A DNA stretch of 64,000 bases from Struthio camelus (lineage: Eukaryota; Chordata; Aves; Struthioniformes; Struthionidae), in contig NC_090943.1 of assembly GCF_040807025.1 (NCBI RefSeq), positions 3,644,356-3,708,355 on the forward strand, in the 5' to 3' direction. The notes beneath the pieces are model-generated. The model ran no database searches and was not told where the DNA came from. It saw only the letters and a list, made by a program, of their open reading frames with translations. This document shows positions 49,001 through 61,000 of this stretch, piece after piece. Numbering within the stretch: position 1 is the first letter of the stretch; the number at the start of each line of letters is the position of its first letter. The translations under genes were made by a program, and so were the position numbers.

Positions 49001-52000
49001 TAATATTTTTTTTTTCTTTAATTTAAATGGGTTACAGATAAGGGCTTTGTTTCTAAGCTACTTGCTGGCAAATGACTTTTTTTTTTTTTTTTTTCTCTCC
49101 CCTCAGATTAATAAAACAAACCACAGTAAGTGGAGAGGTTCGAAATTTGAATTTCTGATTTAGTAACTTTAGAAAAGGTTGACGTTATGATAATTGCACA
49201 TATGCAGCCACCGTTCCCGTGGATAAATCTGCAGTGCGTGTTTCCTGAGGTGCCATAGTTTCTTAGTTTCTTCCTGGTGGCATTTTAATTTATAATGTTA
49301 ATGTTGTAAAAATGTTCTACATTTTAGGGTTTTATTTGATTAAGGAAAGAAATACATGACAGAGGTAGTGGCACCCTGTGTTCAAGGGTAATGGTTCTAT
49401 TATCCATTCTGCAGAGTCAAGGCAAGTTGGACAGAAGGCACCAAAATCAGTAGAGTCACTCTACAAGTGCTGAGCAGGCTCACTATTTACAAGTTTCATT
49501 TGAAATTTCTAGTGTTAACTTTAAAAAGTGTTGATAGGAAGATACATCTTGTGGTCATTCAAATTTTTTTATGCTTTGTGTGAAGGATTAGGAGGACTTT
49601 TTTTTTTTCTTTCAGGAAAATGAAGGTTGAGTTGTTGAGCAGTCTATCGTTCCTCCTGTAAATTCTGAACTATTGGTCTTTTCCTCAATTTAAGTGAATT
49701 TGAAGGATAGATGTCTCAGCGATTTCTATAAATGCCATAGAAGTAGACAGATTCATAGAAGAGAGGTCCAGGTCAGTGTCGCGCAGAGAGAAAGGCCTTA
49801 GCATGATTGTAGCTGTTCAGTGTGGGATGCTGGTCAGCATGCAGGTAGAACCAGCCCCGTCACAGTGGGCTCTTAGCTGATAGTCATTAGGATGAGTTGG
49901 GAGGGAGTTGAGACTGGTGAGGCCAAGAGGATGTGGTATGGAAACTGCTGCTGTTACGATTAGCTTAGGATAGGACACGAATGCATAGGAAAAGAGGATT
50001 AGCTTAGGATAGGACACGAATGCATAGGAAAAGAGTTTTCCCTACTGGTGGAACTACTTGTTTTCTTTTGGTGTTGCTCTTGTTGCCATTCATCTTTTTG
50101 CTTAAAGTCATTCTTCATCAGTTTCGGGGGGGGGGGGGGAACCTTTTGAACCAACGTCATGTCCTAAATTTTTGAAACTGAAGTACTCAATGAGAGACTT
50201 TGTTTGTTTGAAGTTTGTCAATTTAACAAAATGCAAGCTGACAGTGTTTCTTTAAATAAAGTATTTGCTTCTACCCAGTGCTATAATGTAGCACTTCCTT
50301 AATGTATCCCAAAAGGCTTCTCTAGGAATGAATTGTTTACCAGTAGTGCAATAAGCATGTGTGTATATCAGCCCCTAAAAGCTAAGTTTAATAGCTCATG
50401 GAAAGTTATCACTGAAAATCCGTTTTTCTGAAAGAGGGCATATTGCTAGCATTCTTATCTTTTTCAACCAGCTATGTAAATTTTAAGCTTCAGTTGGACA
50501 CTCGCATAGGTTGTGAAGCCTAATGCGGCACCTGCACCGCTTTGAATGTTTCCCATGATTTGAAGTAGTACCCATTTATTTCCTATTCCGAGATACAAAT
50601 GGACTGTTGTTTAGGGTTTCAAATTTCAACTAATACTTTGTGCATCTCTATTTAAAGTTGCCAAGTCTTATTCTTATAAAGTACCCAGTGTTACTTTGTG
50701 TCACTGATGTACTGATTAGCCAATTGTGTTTCATTAAGTCTGCTTTGACAGAAGAACAGCTAATAAATCCCAAGTAGTTAAAAGATTTGTAAACCGTGGC
50801 TTAAACGCGTATTGACTGAAGAAATAATCATGGATGATAATAGAAGTACTATGAGTTCTGAAAGGAAACTGTATGCCGTAAAATGAGCACCTAGGAACAG
50901 TTGTGTATACCTGAGTCATTTCAGTGCAAAACCCTATATCTTAGATTAAATATAGAGTGCCCAATGTTCCCATCTGTGTGGGCCACGGAGCTTTCTGTAG
51001 CGTTGAGGGAGTGGTGTTAACTTTAGCTCCTCCCTTATTAGAAGACTGGTACATGCATAGAAGACCAATTAGCACATGAGCAGCAAGCCCAGCACTTCCC
51101 AGAAGCATCACGATAACTGCACGGACACTTCACAGAACTCTTCTGCAACTTGTTCCTGTCTTAGTGTGTTTCTCTATTGCATGATGATGGAAATGCTGTG
51201 GGAATCTTGAGAAGAGTGATTATCACGAGTGGGTTGACCAATTCATCCAGCTCTTAACTAGCTTTCAGTAGGCCCTTGGAAAAGGGAACAGCAGACTCTA
51301 CTGTGGGCTAAATGAGTTGTTGTAGAAGACTCTAGACTGGACATCAGCCTAGGTAAATCCTTAGCTTCAGTAGGTGAGAGTAGATCAGCCACAGTTGGGT
51401 GTGGGTATAGTTTAACATTATCTTATTACTTTGGGATAAGAGCAAGTGCTTTGAGTTTATCATCATCTAACTGTTGCAAGATTTATCTTGATCTGAAAGC
51501 AACCCTTCTCTTACTAGTTGCTTCCACCAATTAAAACTTTGTGTCAGTTAAGATGAAACCTTACATTCGCATAGTGCACAGACTTGCTAATTTTAGACAT
51601 TGTTTTGTTGTATCGTGCTATGTAAATGGCTGAAGTTGGAGAAATGGCACGCATGCAAACTGCAGGCATGGCACTAAGCAGTGATAATTTGATGATCTAT
51701 TTCTCATTAAGGGAAGCATAGGAAGCTAGGTCGTAACACATGTAAATGGATGTCCAGAGAACATAGAACAGAGATTTGCAGAATCATGTTATACTTACTT
51801 TGAATGCTCTCAGGAATATGTTTTTGTCACAGCTGTATTTGGGTAGTGATACGTGGTAAGAACTGCTTTGCCTTTGCCATTGACAGAAGCTATGAGTTTG
51901 TGAAGGTGCAGGAGAGTCCTTGAGTGGGTGTGATCCCAAGTACTTGTTTGTGCTGTCATGTAATGGGGATGGATATTCAGTTCTGTGGTGGATGTGAACC

Positions 52001-55000
52001 CACAAGTGAGATTGTGTGGTGAGATTATATACTTGCATGGTAGATGTGCACCTGCATGATATATTTGTCTATTTATGTAATGGGACAAAGCAGAGGAGAG
52101 GGGTCTGTTATTAGGCAGTATGCCTCTGCCTATATGATCCCAGGTACAGCGCAGTGCAGCTGCCTTACCTGTTCTGGTACTCCACGTGACCTATGGTCAG
52201 CGGATCTTGTATCAGATGAGCTGTTTTGTCATGTGGGTTCTCACAGCAATAAAGAGACATCCTCACGGTGCTGTGAATGTATGAAATGCAGGTGGTATTG
52301 GTGTATCTGCGAGTGGTGTGACGTGGAAAGGAGGAAGGAGGAGCAATGGGGGTAGCTAGAAACAAATTTCATGCAAATAAGACTTTGACGGTCCTGGTAA
52401 TTGTTACTTTTTTGTGTTTAACTATTTTTTTTTAATAGGCTAAATCTGTGCTTAAGAATCTAAATTGCTGCTCATTTGGCAATGCTGCGTACTTCAGAGA
52501 AGAGAAGTTGTATAGTGATAACAAGGACATGGTCAAACAGAGTGCCACACTTGGTCATTACAAGCCACAGGTGAGTTCAAAAAGTGAGTTTGCGTAGGTA
52601 AGCAGAAATAAATACTTTTATAATCCACTGCTTGTTCTAACTAAGCCTGTGAAATAAGTTATAAAATCTGGAGAGAATTCTGCACTATGGATGGAGCAAA
52701 TCTCTCTATTTTGTGTTAATACAGGAGAATAATCCTCTTCATGGAAGAGGATGTTCATGGAAGTCAGCAGTTCCCCCATTCCATCTGGCTTTGAGTACCT
52801 TCTGTCAAGGGCATTTATGAGGCTGCTTCTGCAAAGTCTTCTAAAGAACAATTGCCAGAAGTTACCTGGATAAAAATTCTTTGGCTACATGAAATGAATA
52901 GATTTAGTTGTTACTGTTTAAAAAAAGAAAAAAACACGTAAACACCCAATAGTCCATGAGTATTCTTGATGGTAATTATGCTATAGAACCCGTATACTAA
53001 GTAGGCATCTCAAAACAGTGTCCCCCTCCTCTCTTTTTTTTCAAAAAGCTTTTTTTAATATCATTTTGGCCCAGCTATCTGAGACAGGTCTTACAGAGTT
53101 GATTCCTTTTTCTCAGACAAAAATTTCCTGATTCTTTAGGTGCTGAGAAGGAACATTCCCATTTCCTGCTACAGTAGGCCTCTTGAGATGTTATGAAGTT
53201 AGGATATAGAAGCAAGTTTCCAGTAATTACCATTTTTTATCTTTCTATCTACAGTATTAAGAGAGATCTTAATAGCTAATCTGTTTTCTTCCCTAGGTTT
53301 AGTTTTCATATATCCCCATCACCCATTTGCTTCTCCTGCTGGTTAGTTTCCCAGGTAACACGAGAAAGCAACTTTTAGAATTCTCGTTATTTTCACTGGT
53401 TTCAGCTTCAGAAAGTTAATAGCAGTGCATCCTGAATGGGTTAACTAATTCCAGTGTGCTGTAGGTTAAGGTGGCTGTAGGTAGGAGTTACTAGAAGTCT
53501 CAAGTCAAAAAGCAGCACAGAACACTGCTTTATCTTATGTTTAGTTTATCTTGTCAAGAAAAACAAGCAATAAGAAATGTTTATCTTGCTAAGAAATCAG
53601 AAAAGAATATACTCAATGTAGAAGTACTAATGCTGTGCAGTTCTGTTACTCATGTTACACATAAGTTGTGATAGCTAGTTATAAGTAGTATCTGGGAGCA
53701 ATATTCTGTAGCTGTGACTTCCTGCAATTTTAGGATAAGTGACTGTAAAAGATCTTTTGCACTAATTTAGCTAAGAGTTTTGGGGGGAAATCGAGTACTT
53801 TCTGTTAGATAAGACTTCTGTATAGGGCAACAAAAGTAATTTCTTCTAATTATTTGGAAGGAATGAAGCAGAGATATTTAGCTGTGATTGCGTTATATTT
53901 TAATTTAAAAGGTATCCTTTTGGAAAATTGTTTTAGTATTACATACTATTACTGCGGTCTTGTATAGGCTGTAGACTGTTCCTACCCCTAAATAGGAAGA
54001 TAGTGACACCCTGTTGAAATCTTCTTAAATTCCACTTCCTCTAATGCTAAAGTTCAACAAGATACTTCAGATGTCCCTAACTTCATTGCAGACTTCTCAT
54101 ATGATTTTTTTACATAATGTAGTGGTCTCTGTGACAAAGTGTCTAAAACTGTTCCATTCTGCTTCAGGGGCCTTCGCTAGTCTGTCAGCAGCTAAAGCTG
54201 TCTCAAAATGTGAGGTTACAGTCTTGAACTGTGTTTCCAGCACTTAGCTGGAGAACATACTGAACAAAACATTTCTAGTTTTAAGAAATATTATTGGAAT
54301 CTTTTACTCTATTCCCAGTACTGTTAAATCTTTGGACAAATGATCGGAGGATTTTCAGAAGATTATAGATAGGCAGCCAGGAGACACACATCACAAATAG
54401 TAGCGGTGAGGCAGAAACCTCTCTCTGTGGAAAACTTACCCCATATTTGTAGCGCAAGGTAGTGGGAGGCACGCTGGGATTTCTGTGCATCTTCTATCCT
54501 GTTCATCCTTGAAGATATCCAAAACTCGATGGGACAGGGACCTGAGCAGCTTGCGCTAGTTGGCCCTACTTTGAGCAGGGGAGAGGATCGACTGGATGAT
54601 CTCCAGATAGCCTTTCCAACCTCACTATTCTGTCATTTCTCTGCCATATAGGCTCCTTTGTTCACAGTGCAAATTACTCTCTATCAAGTCCTTTACAGAG
54701 CTCTGCAGATCTCATCTGACTATATACAGGGCAGCTGTGCTAGCTTGGAACTTTATTGGGGAATGGGACAACAGCAGGAAGAAAAATGTTGGAACAACAG
54801 CCTCCCTTTAGGTCCTTTGTTCTTTCTGCTGCAGCAGTGAGACCATGCATCGTAAGAGCAAATCTTTAGGAAGCAGCGCGAAGGAGGCAGAAGCACAAAG
54901 GGGCTGGGTAGCAAAAAGTGAGCCAGCTTTGGGTCAGTAATGAGAGTGTGCAGTGGGGCACAGGATTCATGTCACAGATACCCTAATAATATTGATGACT

Positions 55001-58000
55001 AATAATTTTGGTACTGTTTAATTCCATATATATTTATAATTGCATTGTTCCAATGTTTCGTTGCATTGAAAAAGTTCTATTCATTTGTTTATTCCCAAAT
55101 AAAAACTTTAGAACAGTTTCTGAATGTGAGGAGCAGCATGAGGCTTTTGGAAATGGTGAATGTTTTTGATAAATGTGTGCGTTCATTTTCACTCTCCAGT
55201 TGTGATGAACTTCCTGCAGAAGTTAAAAGCTCCTCTATGTGCATTTGAAGATACAATGCGACTTAACAGTGGTAGACGTCTCAAAAAAAAAAAAAAAACA
55301 CCACACAAAAACAAACACGCAAACACGGTCAGATATGTTTGCAGGGAGAGAATTTAACACGTTCATATTTCCGTTTTACAAGAATGAACAGAAGCTGTAT
55401 CTTACTATGTTTTGAAGGAAAAAATTCCACTGAGGATGATGCGTCTAAGTTTTAGATGCAAAAAGATTTTTTTGTTGTTGTTTTGAGAGGTAATTTAAGT
55501 GAGAATACTGGCTCTCTATGATTTGCAAGGTGGGTAGAGTGAAGTAAGAGCCCTACCAAAGACTGGGAGTTGTCATTTGATTTTGTTGGAGATAGCATTT
55601 CATTCATTCGTTTAAAGTTAGAGTTCTGACTGAAACATGTCTGTTCCTCTGTAGGCAGTCCTTTCTTTGTAAAGCCAGTTATTTGGGTTATCGCTCTATC
55701 TGAAACTCAGTGAAGAATTTTGAAACTAAAGTGTACTGTAAGAGACAGAATAACATTTTATATCTTTTTCTTTTTTACTGTTACTTGTTATTAGTTCATA
55801 TTTAAAGCACAAATGAGAGTTGAGGTGTTTTCCTTTTTTTGTTTTATTTCCTAGCTAAAAATGAATCTCCACTGTATTGGAAGTGCTGACCAGTGAGGCT
55901 GTATCTAGGGTACCTGAAGTACCTCTTTTCCTGAGCTTTAGTCACAGTCCTGCACACCTCACATTAGCAGTGCCTAACGGCTCTGAAAATAAAAGATAAT
56001 CCATTAGTTACAGCTCCTGTTTTTGAGCTATGCAGAAGTATTTTATACTTTAGCCATAGAGCATAATTTATCTCTGTATGTTGATTTCCAGTAGACTAAA
56101 CAAGACCAAGGCACAGGCACGTGGTTGTCGATGCTGCTAAGTTGTTAATACAATTGTGGCCTTGGTCAGCTGATGCTTTCCTAAACAATTGCTGCACGTG
56201 GTTCAAGAGTGAGCACAAGTGAGGAGCCGTTTGGAGCGGACAGTTTGGATACTGCCCTCCTGATCCGAAGGAGTTTGGCTGTATCACGTGAGCACCACAA
56301 GCCTTTTACTCTCTGGGCCAGGAGGCATTCTTCTCTCTTTTTGTTTACTGATACCTGTATAGACAGTGTGCCCTCACAGAACGTTGCAGAGTGTGTCCAG
56401 CCTTTCTGTGGTTATACCACTTTCATTTATGTTATTTGGTAGGGATTTGTTTGGGTGTGTAAGACAAGTTTATAGAAACTGATAAACCTTAGGTTAAGTT
56501 GTTTTTATTTTGTTAAAGTACCCTACAGTGTCAAAGCTTTGTTCTGTCCAGGTCAAGGTAGGAGCACCCTTTGCCAGGTCATTTGCTGCTTTACTACTTG
56601 TTCAGACCAAGAATGAGGGGGAGAGATCTTTTGGGTCTATGACAGCTTTCACTAAACCAAATTCAGGCCTAAGATTTGTAGTAAGCAAGGCTTTATTGTT
56701 CTACTTCTGAGAAAAGGGTCATAGGGAGAGAGAAAAGTTCAGACTAATGTAGCATTTTCCCTTTTAAAAGGATGGGGCATGAGATAGTGGAGTGACCAAT
56801 ATTGAATTTTTGTTCTTTTATGTTACTTGGATATGAATAAGTTTTGAAAGGCCTGTCAGTGGCTCTAGGTGGACTTGATGCATAAGACTGCATTCAGACA
56901 CAGCATTTTCCCCTAGAACCTCCATTTTCTATCGGCTTGTTCTAGGCTTCAGAGGTACTTTTCTGATTACGAGTATCAATCTCACAGAATTAGCTAAAAT
57001 TTAGGCCATATGAGTATGGCTTCCAGTGACAATGTAGTTGATATATTTGAAACAGGAAAATGAGAGTTTAGTAGATCAGTTTAATGTTAAGCTGATCTGA
57101 GGAGGCTGGCTTTTCAGGTGTTTTGGGTAGCGTATTATAGTTCAAACTTCTGCAAGAGCCTTGGTAAAGGTCTGGCCGAGTTTGTGGGTCAAATTAAGCT
57201 TATAATTGTGTTTTCGCTTAATAGGCATCTTCATATTTCAAGGATGGCTATGAATGAATGTTTTACTTCTTTCAGCAAAGCACAGAGAGGTTTTTATGAT
57301 CAATTTCCTGTAGCGATTATGCTGTTCCTGTATTGCTTACCAAGCTTCATATGGGTGAAGGTGTGTTTTTGCTTCTACCTGTTGCTTTTGTCAAGAGCTT
57401 TTACAACTAGCGCATCCAAGTGAAGCTTGGGATCCTCAAACAACCTCCAGTTTATGTCGCGTGGTCTCAGAAATCATTTTAGTTTATATGTAAATATACT
57501 AGAACTTTGTCGTTTAATTTACTTTTTTTAATTTGCTTTTTTTTTTTGCAATTATTTTCCATTCTTCTAGGCACTGCTGTCCATATATGAATAGACAATG
57601 TGGAACTTAATGTGCCTTTGGGGAGCTGAAGATGAAAGATATTTATGCAAGGAAGTGATTCTTCTTTGTGGAGACGGTTTACTATTTGAGTTGGCCTACT
57701 GACCATGCATTTGCCAAGAACATAAATTCACGGATCATTTCAGGAAGTTGGGCTGAACTTCTCACAGATGCTAAAAGGCAGTGTTTTCAATGAAACATAT
57801 CTTGAAATAGGAAATCCCCTCAAATGACTCTTTTTAACTGATGTTGTGGTGTTTCCTTTGTACTCATAAGGAAGACTGGACGTGGGTTCATTAACAAATG
57901 CTTTTGGAATTAGGTGGGAAAAGATTCTGCTAAATGTTCTCCTTGGGCCCATTTTATTAGTTACTAGACTCCTCAGGAAAGTGAGGAACACAAGGCTGGA

Positions 58001-61000
58001 TGATACGAGCAACTCCAGTCTGTTTGCAATCCCCCCCTGCCCTGGCCTCTTACAGCTGCTGATACATGTGTATTTTTTGAGTCTCTCAAATGTCATTTTT
58101 CAGAACCGTTATGTAAATGCTCTATCTTAACTAGATATCTTTACCTATGAGAATTAAGGAGTATCTAGTTGCGTTCTCTATCATAGAATTTTTTTCAAGA
58201 AAGCTTGAGGTTTTATTCATAGAATCAAGACTTGTAAAAGTTGATCAGAAAGGTTAATCCTTTTCTGTTTAGTCATAGAGATGCACGCTTGCCTTAGAGG
58301 CCTTGCCTCTGTCTTGCACCATTTGGGTGGGATTCAGTTAGCAGATCTAAGGCATCTAAGCTTAGCGGTCTACTTGTTGCTGGTTATCTGAATGCCTGTT
58401 ACACAAAATGATCATCCAGTGAACGCTGTCAGTGGAGCCTGGAGAGCTATTCTTTTTACCTGCTATTGTTTTGGTTCAAAATGGATGGTATACAAACTTT
58501 CCTGCTCCCTGAGTATGGAATTCTGTAGAGGCAGATACCCAACCAAAATTCTTACTAAATGTTCTTTTGAATTTGAATATATATCGGCATATGTGTATTC
58601 CAGTATTCATTCTGTCCCTTACCCAAGTCATGTGACATTCTTTGGAGTCCAAACTTTTTTTTTTGGAAATTTTGTCCTTTTACCACTGAAATAGAAGCCC
58701 CTCATTGGTCAACTCCATTTTTTCATGTTGATCGATTGCTTAGGCGTTTACTCTCCAGAAGTTATGAAAATAATTTGAAATAACTTAAGATATTCTGTTC
58801 AGGGTTCATGCATGGCCAGAGAACCAAGGCATGGATGGTGCACTTGCAGGACAGCTCTGTATGAATTGTCTTTGGCACTGGCTCCTATATTATCTTTGTA
58901 GCCAGATTGCAGAGATGTGAAAGTTAAGGTGAATGGGAAACGGGTTGGACTGTCAAGCTCAAAGGATTGTGATCAGCGGTAGGAAGCCCAACTGGCAGCC
59001 AGTTGCTAGAGGTGTCCCTTGGGGATAACTGCTGGGACCAGAACTGTTTAATACCTTTGTTTGCTGCTCTCGCCCCACTGGCTATTCTTGCTATGGCAGC
59101 CCAGCATGTGGGAGGCCTTGCTTTGCCGCAGGGCCACGCTGCTGATTCATGTCCAGGACTCCCAATCCTTTTCTGCAGAGCTGCTTTCTAGCCAGTTGCT
59201 CCCAAGCTGTCCTGTGGCATGGGGTTATCCCACACCAGGTGCAGGACTCTACCTTTACCTCTGTTGAACTTCATGAGGTTCCTGCTGGACCATTTCTCTA
59301 GCCTGTTGAGGTCCCTCTGAATAGCAGCCCTGCCCTCCAGCATATCGACAGCTCCCCCCGCAACTGGGGCTGACCGCAACCTTGCTGACAGCGTGCTCTG
59401 TCCCATCATCCAGGTCATTAACAAAGACACTGAATAGCATTGGCCCCAGCAGTTGTCCCCGAGGGACACGGCTCGCCGGCTGGCCTCCCCCAGCGAGGGG
59501 ACAGGCATGGGACCTGGCAGTACCAGGAGGGGTGGGTGGCAGGGGTATGTGTGTGGCAGGACAGCCTTTGACAAGAGGCATGGACACAAGTTGTGTCTTG
59601 ATAACAGCAGTTTTCTACAGCTCTGTCTGTATGGGAGGTGTGTATGTGTGTTTGGTTTTTTTGTTTTTGCTTTTTTTTTTTTTGAACAGGACAGTGGTCA
59701 GATACTAGAACAAATTTCCCAGAGAGAAGGTGGTGAGACTTCCATCCTTGAAGATGCTCAGAACTTAACTAGGCAAAATCCTGAGTAACCTGCTCTGATC
59801 AGATCTGCTCTGAGCAGGGGATTAGGCTGGAAGGAAACTCTCTGGTGCTCTAGGATCATCTAGCCTAAATTGTTCTATGTTTCTGATACTCTGCCTAAGC
59901 CTTTATAAATCACAGTTTCTGTTTAGGCAGCTCCTAGTTCAGATACCTAATTAGGTAGAACTCTTCATTGTTAATTAGGCCTCCTATTATTCATTCTTTG
60001 AATGGTGGTTGTCAGTCATTTAACTATAATAGATTTTCTGAACCAAAACTTCAAGCGAGAAGAGAGTTTACTTTTCTTAAGGGAGTTTACTTTTCTTAAG
60101 TGAATTTTGCTCTGTAGAGTTTGCAGACAAAGGTTCTTCTCTACTTACGCTGGACTCTTCCCAGGAATATTTTGTAAGTTCAGGGATAGAGCAGGGATAA
60201 TTGTTCTGCTCTTTATTTTCTCAGAAGGGATGTGTATGCCTGTGACACAGGCACAGCTAACAGAGGCACAGCACAGCCTGCAGAGGCAGTGAACAAGCGC
60301 AACAGTTTGCACAGCAGTTGATGCAGAAGGGTGCAAAAAGGCACCTTCGTTTCCAATCCTAGTAGGGTATGCTTCCTCATATATAGTCACGACATGCCAC
60401 AGAGCACATTCCCCAGTAGCTGTTGGAGTCACTGCATCAGCCGTGTCAGAAGCTTTGACCCAGATAGACCCTCTGACAGCAGATGCAGCTCTACAGGTCT
60501 CAGGCTGCAGGGAGTGCTTGAGGCCTCTCTGTAAGGCCTGGGCTGATGGTTAGCTCTCCTGCAGAAGGTGTGCTGTTGTTGGCGAGTTGTGTCATCAGGT
60601 AAAGGAGTTATGGGAAGAAGTCCGTTGGCTGCGTGGCATCTGAGAGGATGAGCAAGAGATAGACCATGCAGCTCTGGGAGTCCCAACCCCCCACAGCAGT
60701 AGAGTTGCCGGAGGGCTCTGTGCCGTGTGAAACAGTACATCGTAACACTGTAGAAGAAGGCTGGAAACTGGTCACTTCTTGTAGGAGAAAAGCTCTTACT
60801 CCTCCTGAAGACTTGCAGTCGAGGAACAACAGGTTTAGTGCCCTCCAAGCTGAGGAGGAGCTCGGCATGGTTTCAAGGGAAGCAACTGGGCCAACAGACC
60901 CTGTGCCTTGAGGGAACACCCAGAAGAAGCAGCAAGTGATTGTTGTGGGTGACTGCCTGCTGCAGGGGACAGAGGCACCTATCTGCCCACCAGGCCTCTT

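Larger units (their letters stand above)
42929..52438 (+). other. Intron 1 of the MEIOC-like gene
   Basis: A GT-AG intron of about 9.5 kb, clearly AT-rich with many poly-T runs (for example near 44,101, 48,799 and 49,078). I find no exon or RNA gene in it. It holds a palindrome cluster (47,600-47,671), a 39-bp tandem duplication (49,958-50,035) and a ZNF143-like motif near 46,601. Confidence 0.6.

Noticed and set aside
52040-52360. LTR-like stretch with AATAAA and a 103-codon open frame
   Set aside because: The AATAAAGAGA word recalls avian endogenous retrovirus LTRs, but no TG...CA ends, target-site duplication, primer-binding site or internal retroviral genes could be found.
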